Shown here piece after piece: positions 16,539 through 27,024 of a DNA stretch of 64,000 nt; position 1 is the first letter of the stretch; every line of letters starts with the position of its first letter. The stretch comes from Pokkaliibacter plantistimulans (GTDB lineage Bacteria > Pseudomonadota > Gammaproteobacteria > Pseudomonadales > Balneatricaceae): assembly GCF_046844695.1 (NCBI RefSeq), contig NZ_CP177354.1, forward strand, positions 5,394,001-5,458,000. Reading direction: 5' to 3'. The notes under the pieces were generated by a model. It worked only from the letters and a program-made list of their open reading frames with translations, was not told the DNA's origin and searched no databases. A program made the translations under genes and the position numbers.

Positions 16539-19500
16539 TCAGGACTCAAGCTGGTGCTGTTTCAGCGCTTCGCTCAGAGCCTGACTAATTTCTTCTGCGG
16601 TTGGGCCCTGGCTGGCCGCTGGAGCCATCTGAGCTTTAGCACGCTTACGCTTGCGCTCATTGTGATAGGCCAGACCAGTACCGGCAGGAATCAAACGACC
16701 TACTACCACGTTTTCCTTCAGACCACGCAGATGATCACTCTTACCGGTGACAGCTGCTTCGGTCAGTACTCGTGTAGTCTCCTGGAAGGAGGCTGCAGAG
16801 ATGAACGATTCGGTAGCCAGGGACGCCTTGGTGATACCCAGCAGTACACGCTCGTACTTGGCAGGGAATCGCCCTTCAGTGGCGGCCTTTTCATTGGCTT
16901 CCAGCATCTGGGTGTACTCGACCTGATCACCTTTGATCAGATTGGTATCACCTGCATCAGTGATATCTACCTTACGCAGCATCTGACGGACGATAACTTC
17001 GATGTGCTTGTCGTTGATCACAACGCCTTGCAGTCGGTAAACGTCCTGAATTTCATTGACGATGTATTTCGCCAGCTCACCAACACCCAGAATACGCAGG
17101 ATGTCGTGAGGATTGGACGGACCATCAGCGATGACCTCACCGCGCTCAACGTGCTCACCTTCGAATACGTTCAGTTGACGCCATTTTGGAATCAACAACT
17201 CGAAAGGCTCACTTTCAGCCGGAGTAATCACCAAGCGCTTCTTACCTTTGGTTTCTTTACCGAAGGTCACCACGCCAGATACTTCCGCCAGAATGGCAGG
17301 CTCTTTGGGTCGACGTGCTTCAAACAGGTCAGCAACACGCGGCAGACCACCGGTGATGTCCTTGTTACCGGACGACTCCTGAGGAATACGCGCGACAACC
17401 TCACCCGCTTTGATGGTGGAACCATTGTTGATGTTCAACACCGCCTTGGCCGGCAGCAAGTATTGCGCTGGCGCTCCGGAAGACAGCGTCAGCTCGTTAC
17501 CACCTGCATCCACCAGTCGAATCATAGGACGAATGTCCTTACCTGCTGCTGGACGGTCTTTAGGTTCCAACACTTCGACACTGGAAAGACCGGTCAGTTC
17601 GTCGGTCTGACGCTTGACAGTAATACCATCGTCCAGACCCACGAACTCGATCTGACCAGCGACCTCGGCAATGATCGGGTGAGTGTGCGGGTCCCAGTTG
17701 GCAACCACATCACCTGGCTCAACACGCTGACCATCAGCCACTTTTACCAGTGCACCATAAGGAAGTTTATAGCGTTCACGCTCACGGCCATGCTCATCCG
17801 TAACACCCAACTCGGAAGAACGAGAAACAACAACCAATACGCCGTCGTCACGTTTTACCGACTTCATGTTGTGCAGGCGGATCTCACCACCATTCTTGAC
17901 CTGGATGTTGTCGACTGCTGCCGCTCGCGATGCCGCACCACCGATGTGGAACGTACGCATGGTCAGCTGAGTACCGGGCTCACCGATGGACTGAGCCGCG
18001 ATGACACCGACAGACTCACCGGCATTCACCAGATGACCGCGGCCAAGGTCACGACCATAGCACTTAGCACAGATACCATAGCGGGTATCGCAACTGATAG
18101 GTGTACGAACGATGATCTCGTCGACAGAAGACAGGTTCTCGTCTTTCTCCAGACGCTCAACCCAAGCCTCATCGATCAGCGTACCACGACTGATCAGCAC
18201 ATCCTGACTGGCAGGATCCAGTACGTCATGAGCAACCACTCGACCCAGCACGCGTGCACCCAGAGGCACAACAATATCACCACCCTCGATAACCGGGGTC
18301 ATGATCAGGCCTTCTTCTGTTCCGCAGTCGTCTTCGACTACGACCAGATCCTGTGCCACGTCTACCAGACGACGAGTCAGGTAACCGGAGTTGGCTGTTT
18401 TCAACGCGGTATCGGCCAGACCTTTACGAGCACCGTGAGTAGAGATGAAGTACTGCAGTACACTCAAGCCTTCACGGAAGTTCGCGGTAATAGGTGTCTC
18501 GATGATGGAGCCATCAGGTTTGGCCATCAGACCACGCATACCACCCAGCTGACGCATCTGTGCTGCAGAACCACGTGCACCGGAGTCGGCCATCATGTAT
18601 ACGGAGTTAAAGGACTCCTGATCTACTTCGTTACCGTCGCGATCAAGCACTTTCTCACGACCGAGAGTAGCCATCATCGCTTTGGCAATTTCATCGTTAG
18701 CCTTCGACCACAAGTCGATAACCTTGTTGTACTTCTCACCAGCCGTTACCAGACCATCGCGGAACTGCTGTTCGATTTCCTTGACCTCACCCTCAGCACG
18801 ATCAATGATCGCGACCTTGGCATCAGGAATAACGAAATCGTTAACACCGACCGAAGAACCTGAGCGTGCAGCAAAGCTGAAGCCCATATACATCAGCTGG
18901 TCAGCAAAGATAACGGTATCTTTCAGACCAACACGACGATATGACTCGTTCAGCAGGCGAGAGATCGATTTCTTCTTCATCGCCTGGTTAATCAGATCAA
19001 ATGGCAAGCCCTTGGGCACGATATCGAACAGCAGCGCACGGCCAACAGTGGTATCAGCGATACGTGTACGCTCTTCCACACCTCCGTGAATATCACGAAT
19101 GACTTCGTGGATACGGACTTTGATCTTGGCCTGGAGATGTACGGCGCGCGCTCCATCTTCAGCAAACGTGTTGTAAGCCTTGTGCACTTCTTTAAGGTCA
19201 GCAAAGATGCGACCTTCGCCACGGGCGTTTACACGCTCACGAGTCATGTAATACAGACCCAATACCACGTCCTGAGAAGGAACGATGATAGGCTCACCGT
19301 TGGCAGGCGACAGCACGTTATTGGTTGACATCATCAACGCACGCGCTTCCAGCTGGGCTTCCAGTGTCAGCGGTACGTGAACGGCCATCTGGTCACCGTC
19401 GAAGTCAGCGTTATAGGCCGCACAGACCAGAGGGTGCAACTGAATAGCCTTGCCTTCGATAAGAACTGGCTCAAATGCCTGGATACCCAAACGGTGCAAC

Positions 19501-20783
19501 GTAGGTGCACGGTTAAGCAGTACAGGATGTTCGCGGATGACTTCCTCAAGGATATCCCAGACGAAGCCTTCTTCGCGCTCTACCATTTTCTTGGCAGCTT
19601 TGATGGTTGTTGCCAGCCCACGAGCTTCCAGCTTCTGGAAGATAAAAGGCTTGAACAGCTCCAGTGCCATTTTCTTCGGCAGACCGCACTGATGCAGACG
19701 CAGGGTCGGGCCCACAGTGATAACAGAACGACCGGAATAATCGACACGCTTACCCAGCAGGTTCTGACGGAAACGACCCTGTTTACCCTTGATCATGTCA
19801 GCCAGAGATTTCAGCGGACGCTTGTTCGAACCCGTAATGGCACGACCACGGCGACCATTATCCAGCAGCGCATCAACTGACTCCTGCAGCATACGCTTCT
19901 CGTTACGCACGATAATATCGGGCGCAGCCAGCTCAAGCAGACGCTTCAGACGGTTGTTTCGGTTGATCACACGGCGATACAGGTCATTCAGGTCCGAAGT
20001 AGCGAACCGGCCACCGTCCAGCGGTACCAATGGACGCAAATCAGGCGGCAGAACTGGCAGTACGGTCAGAATCATCCATTCAGGCTTGTTGCCGGAAGCA
20101 ACAAATGCCTCCATTAGCTTCAAACGCTTGGACAATTTCTTGATCTTGGTCTCAGAGTTGGTCTGCGGAATTTCTTCACGCAGTTGCTGAATTTCCAGCT
20201 CAAGATCCAGATCACGCAATAAGCCCTGAATAGCTTCGGCGCCCATCTTGGCATCAAACTCATCGCCATGCTCTTCGAGCATCTCGTAGTATTCTTCATC
20301 GCTCAGCAGCTGGCCTTTCTCAAGATCAGTCATACCGGGATCGATAACCACAAAGGACTCGAAGTACAGCACACGTTCGATATCACGCAAAGTCATGTCC
20401 AGTAGCAAGCCGATACGGCTTGGCAGGGACTTCAGGAACCAGATGTGCGCAGTAGGAGAAGCCAGCTCGATATGGCCCATACGCTCACGGCGAACTTTGG
20501 CCAGAGCAACTTCAACACCGCATTTTTCACAGATCACGCCACGATGCTTGAGGCGCTTGTACTTACCGCACAAGCACTCATAGTCCTTGATAGGACCAAA
20601 AATTTTGGCGCAGAAGAGACCATCACGTTCAGGCTTGAACGTACGATAGTTGATGGTCTCCGGCTTTTTTACCTCACCGAACGACCAGGAACGAATCATA
20701 TCCGGAGAAGCCAGGCCAATCCGGATAGAGTCAAATTCTTGGTGTTGGGCCTGATTCTTTAACAGATTCAGCAAATCTTTCAT
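16539..20783 (-). CDS. rpoC: DNA-directed RNA polymerase beta-prime subunit
   Basis: A 1414-residue catalytic subunit (E. coli 1407). The N-terminal zinc ribbon CLCGKYKRLKHRGVICEKC lies near 70-88, and the active-site magnesium loop NADFDGDQM near 458-466. The second zinc site (CDTRYGICAKCYGRD) and the trigger loop region (HIGGAASR) are present. The C-terminus adds a short Ala/Gln/Pro-rich extension. It is co-transcribed with rpoB, 77 bp upstream. Confidence 0.99.
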   Translation of the reverse strand: MKDLLNLLKNQAQHQEFDSIRIGLASPDMIRSWSFGEVKKPETINYRTFKPERDGLFCAKIFGPIKDYECLCGKYKRLKHRGVICEKCGVEVALAKVRRERMGHIELASPTAHIWFLKSLPSRIGLLLDMTLRDIERVLYFESFVVIDPGMTDLEKGQLLSDEEYYEMLEEHGDEFDAKMGAEAIQGLLRDLDLELEIQQLREEIPQTNSETKIKKLSKRLKLMEAFVASGNKPEWMILTVLPVLPPDLRPLVPLDGGRFATSDLNDLYRRVINRNNRLKRLLELAAPDIIVRNEKRMLQESVDALLDNGRRGRAITGSNKRPLKSLADMIKGKQGRFRQNLLGKRVDYSGRSVITVGPTLRLHQCGLPKKMALELFKPFIFQKLEARGLATTIKAAKKMVEREEGFVWDILEEVIREHPVLLNRAPTLHRLGIQAFEPVLIEGKAIQLHPLVCAAYNADFDGDQMAVHVPLTLEAQLEARALMMSTNNVLSPANGEPIIVPSQDVVLGLYYMTRERVNARGEGRIFADLKEVHKAYNTFAEDGARAVHLQAKIKVRIHEVIRDIHGGVEERTRIADTTVGRALLFDIVPKGLPFDLINQAMKKKSISRLLNESYRRVGLKDTVIFADQLMYMGFSFAARSGSSVGVNDFVIPDAKVAIIDRAEGEVKEIEQQFRDGLVTAGEKYNKVIDLWSKANDEIAKAMMATLGREKVLDRDGNEVDQESFNSVYMMADSGARGSAAQMRQLGGMRGLMAKPDGSIIETPITANFREGLSVLQYFISTHGARKGLADTALKTANSGYLTRRLVDVAQDLVVVEDDCGTEEGLIMTPVIEGGDIVVPLGARVLGRVVAHDVLDPASQDVLISRGTLIDEAWVERLEKDENLSSVDEIIVRTPISCDTRYGICAKCYGRDLGRGHLVNAGESVGVIAAQSIGEPGTQLTMRTFHIGGAASRAAAVDNIQVKNGGEIRLHNMKSVKRDDGVLVVVSRSSELGVTDEHGRERERYKLPYGALVKVADGQRVEPGDVVANWDPHTHPIIAEVAGQIEFVGLDDGITVKRQTDELTGLSSVEVLEPKDRPAAGKDIRPMIRLVDAGGNELTLSSGAPAQYLLPAKAVLNINNGSTIKAGEVVARIPQESSGNKDITGGLPRVADLFEARRPKEPAILAEVSGVVTFGKETKGKKRLVITPAESEPFELLIPKWRQLNVFEGEHVERGEVIADGPSNPHDILRILGVGELAKYIVNEIQDVYRLQGVVINDKHIEVIVRQMLRKVDITDAGDTNLIKGDQVEYTQMLEANEKAATEGRFPAKYERVLLGITKASLATESFISAASFQETTRVLTEAAVTGKSDHLRGLKENVVVGRLIPAGTGLAYHNERKRKRAKAQMAPAASQGPTAEEISQALSEALKQHQLES

Positions 20784-20860
20784 TGGCCGTACCCCTGGGG
20801 AACTTCGTCGTGGGGAGCCTTGTTAGGCTCCCCGCTAATCCTGTCACCTGGTCAGGAAAA

Positions 20861-23800
20861 TCACTCGGTCTCGAGCTCGATATCGATACCCAACGAGCGA
20901 ATCTCCTTGACCAACACGTTGAAGGACTCCGGCATGCCGGCCTCCATACGGTGGTCACCGTCCACGATGTTTTTGTACATCTTGGTACGACCATTCACGT
21001 CGTCGGATTTAACAGTGAGCATTTCCTGAAGGGTGTAGGCAGCACCGTATGCTTCCAGAGCCCACACTTCCATCTCACCGAAACGCTGACCACCGAACTG
21101 CGCCTTACCACCCAGCGGTTGCTGGGTAACCAGACTGTAAGAACCAGTGGAACGAGCGTGCATCTTGTCATCAACCAGGTGGTTTAGCTTCAACATGTAC
21201 ATGTAGCCGACGGTAACCGGACGATCAAAACGCTCGCCGGTACGACCGTCAAACAGATTGATCTGACCACTGTCATCGATGCCAGCCAAACGCAGCATGT
21301 GCTTGATTTCAGCCTCTTTGGCACCATCGAACACAGGCGTTGCCATTGGCACACCTTTGCGCAGGTTGGCAGACAGCTCAAGAATTTCATCGTCACTCAG
21401 AGAGTTCAGATCTTCCTGACTGGCAGAAACCAGATTACCTATCGGAGCGTTGTAGACTTCCTGCAAGAAAGAACGCAGTTCAGCTACCTTCTCTGCACGC
21501 TCACGTTCAGCTTCCAGCATGCCATTGATCTTGTGACCTAAACCACGAGCAGCAGCGCCCAAATGGGTCTCCAATACCTGACCAACGTTCATACGAGAAG
21601 GAACACCCAAGGGGTTCAACACGATGTCAACGGGATTACCTTCGGCATCATAGGGCATATCTTCCACCGGCATGATGATGGAGATAACCCCTTTGTTACC
21701 GTGACGACCGGCCATCTTATCACCGGGCTGAACACGACGCTTGGTGGCAACATACACTTTGACAATTTTCAGAACACCTGGAGCCAGGTCATCACCTTGC
21801 TGCAGTTTCTTCTTCTTGTCTTCAAACTTATCTTCCTGCTTCTGACGGAACTCTTTCAGATACTGCTGGGCTTTTTCCAACAGTTCGATGGACTCTTCGT
21901 CAGCTACACGAATCTTGAACCAGTCGCCATGAGGCAATGAAGCCAGATAGTCATCACTGATAGTCTGACCTTTAATCAGCCCTGGACCACCATCAGCCGT
22001 CTTGCCAGACAGAGCCTGAGCCAGACGCTCGAAGGTTGCGCGCTCAACGATACGGAATTCTTCATTCAGATCCTTACGGATCTCGTCAAGCTGCATCTGC
22101 TCGATTTCCAGAGCACGCTGATCCTTCTGCACACCATCACGGGTGAACACCTGGACGTCGATGACTTTCCCATAGGTACCAGTTTTCACGCGCAGAGAAG
22201 TGTCTTTAACGTCAGACGCTTTCTCGCCAAAGATGGCACGCAGCAGCTTCTCTTCTGGAGTCAGCTGAGTTTCGCCTTTGGGCGTCACCTTACCAACCAG
22301 AATGTCACCAGGACCAACTTCAGCACCGATGTAAACCACACCCGAGTCATCCAGCTTGGCCAATGCAGACTCACCCACATTGGGGATGTCGGAAGTAATT
22401 TCTTCCGGGCCAAGCTTGGTATCACGGGCCACACAGGTCAGTTCCTGAATGTGGATAGTGGTAAAACGGTCTTCCTGCACCACTCGCTCGGAAATGAGGA
22501 TGGAGTCCTCGTAGTTGTATCCGTTCCAAGGCATGAAGGCGATGCGCATGTTCTGGCCCAGTGCCAGTTCACCCAAATCGACCGACGGGCCATCAGCCAG
22601 AATATCCTTACGCTCAACGACATCACCTTCGTTAACGATAGGACGTTGGTTGATGCAGGTGTTCTGGTTAGAGCGCACATACTTGGTCAGCGTATAGATG
22701 TCCACCCCTGCTTCACCAGGAATGATCTCATCCTCATTGACACGCACAACGATACGCTTGGCATCGACACGCTCAATCACACCACCGCGTCTGGCAACGA
22801 TACATACGCCGGAATCACGCGCGACGTAACGCTCCATACCAGTACCAACCAGCGGCTTGTCTGCACGCAGAGTGGGTACAGCCTGACGCTGCATGTTGGA
22901 ACCCATCAAGGCACGGTTCGCATCGTCGTGCTCAAGGAAAGGAATCAATGATGCTGCGACAGACACAACCTGACGTGGTGATACATCCATGTAGTCGACG
23001 CGCTCAGGCGGCATAACAGTAAATTCGTTGAGATGACGAACCTGAACCAACTCATCAACCAGAGCACCCTCATCGTTCACCTTGGCAGAAGCCTGAGCAA
23101 TAACGTATTGGCTCTCTTCAATCGCTGACAGATAGGCGATTTCTTCAGTTACTGTGCCATCAACAACTTTACGGTACGGGCTCTCAAGGAAACCATAACG
23201 GTTAGTACGGGCGTAGGTTGCCAGTGAGTTGATAAGACCGATGTTCGGACCTTCAGGCGTTTCGATAGGACATACACGACCATAGTGGGTCGGATGTACG
23301 TCACGAACCTCAAAGCCCGCACGCTCACGAGTCAGACCGCCTGGGCCCAGTGCTGAAACACGACGCTTGTGCGTCACTTCAGACAGAGGGTTGTTCTGGT
23401 CCATAAACTGGGACAGCTGACTTGAGCCAAAGAATTCCTTAATCGCTGCCGCAACAGGCTTGGCATTGATCAGATCCTGAGGCATCAGACCATCGGACTC
23501 GGCCAATGCCAAACGTTCACGAACTGCACGTTCAACACGTACCAGACCAACACGGAACTGGTTCTCGGCCATCTCGCCAACAGAGCGAATACGGCGGTTA
23601 CCCAGATGATCGATGTCATCCACCACGCCCTTACCGTTGCGGATATCGATCAACGTTGTCAGAACATCAGTGATGTCTTCGTTACTGAGGATACCAGGAC
23701 CAGTTTCGATCGCCTGACCGCTCTCATCCAGACGATTGATACGACGGTTGAACTTCATACGACCTACAGCAGAGAAGTCGTAGCGTTCAGGAGCGAAGAA

Positions 23801-24979
23801 CAAGTTATTGAACAGCGTCTCGGCAGCCTCACGGGTAGGCGGTTCACCAGGGCGCATCATACGATAGATTTCGACCAACGCTTCCAGCTGGTTGCGGGTC
23901 GGATCGATAGCCAAGGTATCTGAAATGAACGGACCGCAGTCGATATCATTGGTATACAACGCATCAATACGGTCAATGCCAGCATTGAGCATTTTTTCCA
24001 GCAGTTCCAGTGTAATTTCACTGTTGCATTCAGCAATCAGCTCACCGGTACTCGGATCAAAAATATCGCGTGCAGAAATCTTGCCCAGCAGATATTCGAT
24101 GGGCACTTCCAATTCGTCCAACCCGGTTTTTTCCAGCTGACGAATATGACGAGCAGTAATACGACGCCCCTGCTCTACAATGACGTTACCTGACGCATCT
24201 TTAACATCAAAGCTCAGTGTCTCACCACGCAGGCGAGAAGCCACCAGCTCCATCGTCACGCCATCAGCGCTCAAACGGAAGGTTGTGGTATCAAAGAACA
24301 TCTCCAGAATTTCTTCTGAAGAGTAGCCCAGAGCACGCAGCAGAATCGTAGCAGGCAGTTTTCGACGACGATCGATACGAACAAAGACACAATCTTTGGG
24401 ATCATATTCGAAGTCCAGCCATGAGCCACGGTAGGGAATAATACGGGCGGAATAAAGCAATTTACCTGATGAATGAGTTTTACCACGATCATGATCGAAG
24501 AACACACCAGGAGAACGGTGCAATTGCGACACAATCACACGCTCAGTACCGTTGACAACGAAGGTACCGTTATCAGTCATCAATGGGATTTCACCCATGT
24601 AGACTTCTTGCTCTTTGATATCTTTGACCGCTTTATTCGGTGACTCTTTATCAAAGATCACCAGACGGACTTTCACCCGCAGCGGCGCAGCGAAGGTTAA
24701 ACCACGCAATTGGCATTCTTTGACGTCAAATACCGGTTCACCTAAGCGATAACTGACATATTCCAGCGACGCGTTGCCAGAATAGGACTGTATCGGGAAG
24801 ACAGACTTAAACGCAGCGTGGAGACCAATGTCCTTGCGATGAGCCAGTGCCACACCGGTTTGCAGGAACTTCCGATATGAATCTATTTGGATTGCCAATA
24901 AATATGGCACATCCATCACGGGGGGCAGTTTCCCGAAATCCTTACGGATACGTTTTCTTTCAGTATACGAGTAAGCCAT
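20861..24979 (-). CDS. rpoB: DNA-directed RNA polymerase beta subunit
   Basis: A 1372-residue subunit (E. coli 1342). The rifampicin region GSSQLSQFMDQNNPLSEVTHKRRVSALGPGGL is of the sensitive type (Ser, Asp, His and Ser at the common resistance positions), as far as comparison by eye allows. The C-terminal MEVWALEAYGAAYTLQEML clamp segment is intact. It follows rplL after a 210-bp gap that contains a probable attenuator. Confidence 0.99.
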   Translation of the reverse strand: MAYSYTERKRIRKDFGKLPPVMDVPYLLAIQIDSYRKFLQTGVALAHRKDIGLHAAFKSVFPIQSYSGNASLEYVSYRLGEPVFDVKECQLRGLTFAAPLRVKVRLVIFDKESPNKAVKDIKEQEVYMGEIPLMTDNGTFVVNGTERVIVSQLHRSPGVFFDHDRGKTHSSGKLLYSARIIPYRGSWLDFEYDPKDCVFVRIDRRRKLPATILLRALGYSSEEILEMFFDTTTFRLSADGVTMELVASRLRGETLSFDVKDASGNVIVEQGRRITARHIRQLEKTGLDELEVPIEYLLGKISARDIFDPSTGELIAECNSEITLELLEKMLNAGIDRIDALYTNDIDCGPFISDTLAIDPTRNQLEALVEIYRMMRPGEPPTREAAETLFNNLFFAPERYDFSAVGRMKFNRRINRLDESGQAIETGPGILSNEDITDVLTTLIDIRNGKGVVDDIDHLGNRRIRSVGEMAENQFRVGLVRVERAVRERLALAESDGLMPQDLINAKPVAAAIKEFFGSSQLSQFMDQNNPLSEVTHKRRVSALGPGGLTRERAGFEVRDVHPTHYGRVCPIETPEGPNIGLINSLATYARTNRYGFLESPYRKVVDGTVTEEIAYLSAIEESQYVIAQASAKVNDEGALVDELVQVRHLNEFTVMPPERVDYMDVSPRQVVSVAASLIPFLEHDDANRALMGSNMQRQAVPTLRADKPLVGTGMERYVARDSGVCIVARRGGVIERVDAKRIVVRVNEDEIIPGEAGVDIYTLTKYVRSNQNTCINQRPIVNEGDVVERKDILADGPSVDLGELALGQNMRIAFMPWNGYNYEDSILISERVVQEDRFTTIHIQELTCVARDTKLGPEEITSDIPNVGESALAKLDDSGVVYIGAEVGPGDILVGKVTPKGETQLTPEEKLLRAIFGEKASDVKDTSLRVKTGTYGKVIDVQVFTRDGVQKDQRALEIEQMQLDEIRKDLNEEFRIVERATFERLAQALSGKTADGGPGLIKGQTISDDYLASLPHGDWFKIRVADEESIELLEKAQQYLKEFRQKQEDKFEDKKKKLQQGDDLAPGVLKIVKVYVATKRRVQPGDKMAGRHGNKGVISIIMPVEDMPYDAEGNPVDIVLNPLGVPSRMNVGQVLETHLGAAARGLGHKINGMLEAERERAEKVAELRSFLQEVYNAPIGNLVSASQEDLNSLSDDEILELSANLRKGVPMATPVFDGAKEAEIKHMLRLAGIDDSGQINLFDGRTGERFDRPVTVGYMYMLKLNHLVDDKMHARSTGSYSLVTQQPLGGKAQFGGQRFGEMEVWALEAYGAAYTLQEMLTVKSDDVNGRTKMYKNIVDGDHRMEAGMPESFNVLVKEIRSLGIDIELETE

Positions 24980-25110
24980 CAGCGTTCCCCAGCTTGTGCA
25001 CCTGACTCAAAAGACAATAACAGCCACCGCCATCTCTTTTTTCTGGCCGGACTGACTGTCTGAGAAAATGAGCTTGGATAGCCGCTCCACATGGGCTGCA
25101 TTTTAAGCGA

Positions 25111-25139
25111 GAAAAGGCCGGTGGCGATGGCCACCAGCC
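25111..25139 (-). terminator. Probable rplL-rpoB attenuator
   Basis: On the minus strand GGCTGGTGGC, loop CATC, GCCACCGGCC pairs over 10 bp (one G-T pair; 25116-25139) and is followed by TTTTCTC. It lies between rplL and rpoB, the position of the partial terminator that lowers rpoBC expression relative to the ribosomal protein genes in E. coli. Confidence 0.75.
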
Positions 25140-25189
25140 CCAACTAGTAATAGTATCGTCAGGCAATAGAAAATGCCATAAGAATAAAA

Positions 25190-25561
25190 TTACTTGATCT
25201 CTACAGTGGCGCCAGCTTCTTCCAGCTCTTTCTTCAGCTTTTCAGCTTCGTCTTTGCTGATGCCTTCTTTCAGAGTAGAAGGAGCACCATCAACCATGTC
25301 TTTGGCTTCTTTCAGGCCCAGACCGGTAGCAGCACGTACCACTTTGATAACGTTAACTTTCTTATCGCCAGCAGAAGCCAGGATCACGTCGAATTCGGTT
25401 TTCTCTTCTACCGCTTCAGCAGCAGCAGCAGGACCAGCAGCTACAGCAGCAGCAGCGGTAACACCGAACTTCTCTTCCATCATCTTGATCAGTTCTACAA
25501 CGTCCATTACAGACATTTCGGCAACTGCGTTGATGATATCTTCTTTAGAAATAGCGGACAT
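25190..25561 (-). CDS. rplL: 50S ribosomal protein L7/L12
   Basis: A 123-residue stalk protein with the N-terminal dimerisation part (ISKEDIINAVAEMSVMDV), an Ala-rich hinge (about 35-52) and the globular C-terminal factor-binding domain (KVNVIKVVRAATGLGLKEAKD). It recruits EF-Tu and EF-G to the ribosome. It is co-transcribed with rplJ, 82 bp after it. Confidence 0.98.
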   Translation of the reverse strand: MSAISKEDIINAVAEMSVMDVVELIKMMEEKFGVTAAAAVAAGPAAAAEAVEEKTEFDVILASAGDKKVNVIKVVRAATGLGLKEAKDMVDGAPSTLKEGISKDEAEKLKKELEEAGATVEIK

Positions 25562-25643
25562 TTTGAATCTTTCCTAAACGTATAACATTTCTGCCAAACA
25601 GAAATGATTAATCGATACTTTAAGCAACTTATCCCTACAAGGA

Positions 25644-26144
25644 TTAAGCGACTTGGCCTTCTTTCTGGTCGCGAATCGCAGCCAAAGTGCGTGCCAGCTT
25701 GCTGGTTGCGCCTTGGATTACGCTCATCAGCTGTGCAACAGCTTCGTCGTAGGTTGGCAGAGTTGCCAGGATGTCAATCTGAGCTGCAGTCATGAACTTA
25801 CCTTCGTAAGCCAGACCCTTCACCTCAAACTTGTCATTACCTTTCGCGAACTCTTTGAACAGACGAGCGCCAGCGCCTGGATGCTCATTTGAGAAAGCAA
25901 TAAGGGTTGGCCCCTTGAAAACCTCGTTCAGGCATTCAAATTGGGTACCTTCCATTGCGCGACGAGCCAGAGTGTTACGTACAACACGAACGTAAACTCC
26001 ATTCTCACGCGCTTGCTTACGCAGACCAGTCATGTGCTCTACAGTCACACCACGGGCATCAGCAACCACGGCAGAAAGCGCGCCTTTAGCCACCTCGCTG
26101 ACTTCAGCGACAATGGCCTTCTTGTCTTCAAGTTTCAAAGCCAC
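25644..26144 (-). CDS. rplJ: 50S ribosomal protein L10
   Basis: A 166-residue stalk base protein that carries the L7/L12 dimers. The start chosen is the GTG at 26142-26144, because AGGAG lies 7 bases upstream and the product then begins (V/M)ALKLEDKK like other L10 proteins. An ATG 24 bases further upstream in frame would add eight residues and lies upstream of the ribosome-binding site. The long leader carries the L10 autoregulatory element. Confidence 0.97.
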   Translation of the reverse strand: MALKLEDKKAIVAEVSEVAKGALSAVVADARGVTVEHMTGLRKQARENGVYVRVVRNTLARRAMEGTQFECLNEVFKGPTLIAFSNEHPGAGARLFKEFAKGNDKFEVKGLAYEGKFMTAAQIDILATLPTYDEAVAQLMSVIQGATSKLARTLAAIRDQKEGQVA

Positions 26145-26224
26145 GGGCTTTCTCCTGGATATTTCCATACCACACCCCTGAAATCAGGGGCACTTTTGGT
26201 GGTCAGACTCAACAAGGTTGAGCC

Positions 26225-26280
26225 GGGACACCATCTGCGCAGGCAACATTAAGAGCCAAGGCTCACCTGCGGTCTTTGAC
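26225..26280 (-). promoter_or_regulatory. L10 leader (autoregulatory element)
   Basis: On the minus strand, between rplA and rplJ, CCGCAGGTGAGCC is followed by GCCTGCGCAGATGGTG (26229-26244), matching the conserved core of the L10 leader RNA of enterobacteria (CCTGCGTAGACGGTG). In that system the L10-(L12)4 complex binds here and represses rplJL translation. A separate hairpin, CCCCTG/CAGGGG (26175-26190), lies between this element and the rplJ start. Confidence 0.8.
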
Positions 26281-26328
26281 GGCCCCCAGTACATATCCAG
26301 GGACCCCAAAGTTCGATCGCAACATGAA

Positions 26329-27024
26329 TTATACGTTCAGGCTGCTCAAATCCACTACCAGACCAGGTCCCATAGTGGTAGACAGGGTTACCTTCTTCAG
26401 GTAAACACCTTTGGAAGTAGAAGGCTTGGCTTTCTTCAGATCACCAACCAGCGCTTCCAGGTTTTCCTTGATAGCACCCGCCTCAAAGCCCAGCTTACCC
26501 AGACCGCAGTGAATGATACCGTTTTTGTCAGTACGGTAACGAACCTGACCAGCCTTGGCATTTTTAACCGCGGTAGCAACATCAGGAGTAACAGTACCCA
26601 CTTTTGGGTTAGGCATCAGGCCACGAGGACCAAGAATCTGCCCCAACTGACCAACTACACGCATTGCATCTGGAGTAGCAATGACAACGTCGAAGTCCAG
26701 GTTGCCAGCTTTAACTGCATCAGCCAGATCATCAAAACCTACAACGTCAGCGCCTGCAGCCTTAGCAGCTTCAGCGTTGGCACCCTGAGCGAACACTGCT
26801 ACGCGTACAGTTTTACCAGTACCGTTAGGCAGAACAGTGGAACCACGAACAACCTGATCAGATTTACGTGGATCAACACCCAAGTTCACAGCCACATCAA
26901 TGGACTCAGTGAACTTTACTTTTGACAGATCTGCCAGCAGAGTTACAGCATCTTCAACGCTGTACAGTTTGCCAGGCTGAACTTTCTCAGCGATCAGTTT
27001 TGCACGCTTAGTCAGCTTTGCCAT
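26329..27024 (-). CDS. rplA: 50S ribosomal protein L1
   Basis: A 231-residue L1-stalk protein; the first residues (AKLTKRAKLI) and the ILGPRGLMPNPKVGTVT signature are typical. Its start directly abuts the rplK stop. L1 represses rplK-rplA translation in E. coli by binding the mRNA leader; the corresponding leader here would lie 5' of rplK. Confidence 0.98.
   Translation of the reverse strand: MAKLTKRAKLIAEKVQPGKLYSVEDAVTLLADLSKVKFTESIDVAVNLGVDPRKSDQVVRGSTVLPNGTGKTVRVAVFAQGANAEAAKAAGADVVGFDDLADAVKAGNLDFDVVIATPDAMRVVGQLGQILGPRGLMPNPKVGTVTPDVATAVKNAKAGQVRYRTDKNGIIHCGLGKLGFEAGAIKENLEALVGDLKKAKPSTSKGVYLKKVTLSTTMGPGLVVDLSSLNV

Noticed and set aside
16554..18863. A 769-codon plus-strand open frame
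   Set aside because: It is exactly antisense to rpoC, has no recognisable domain and is explained by codon bias of the highly expressed opposite gene.
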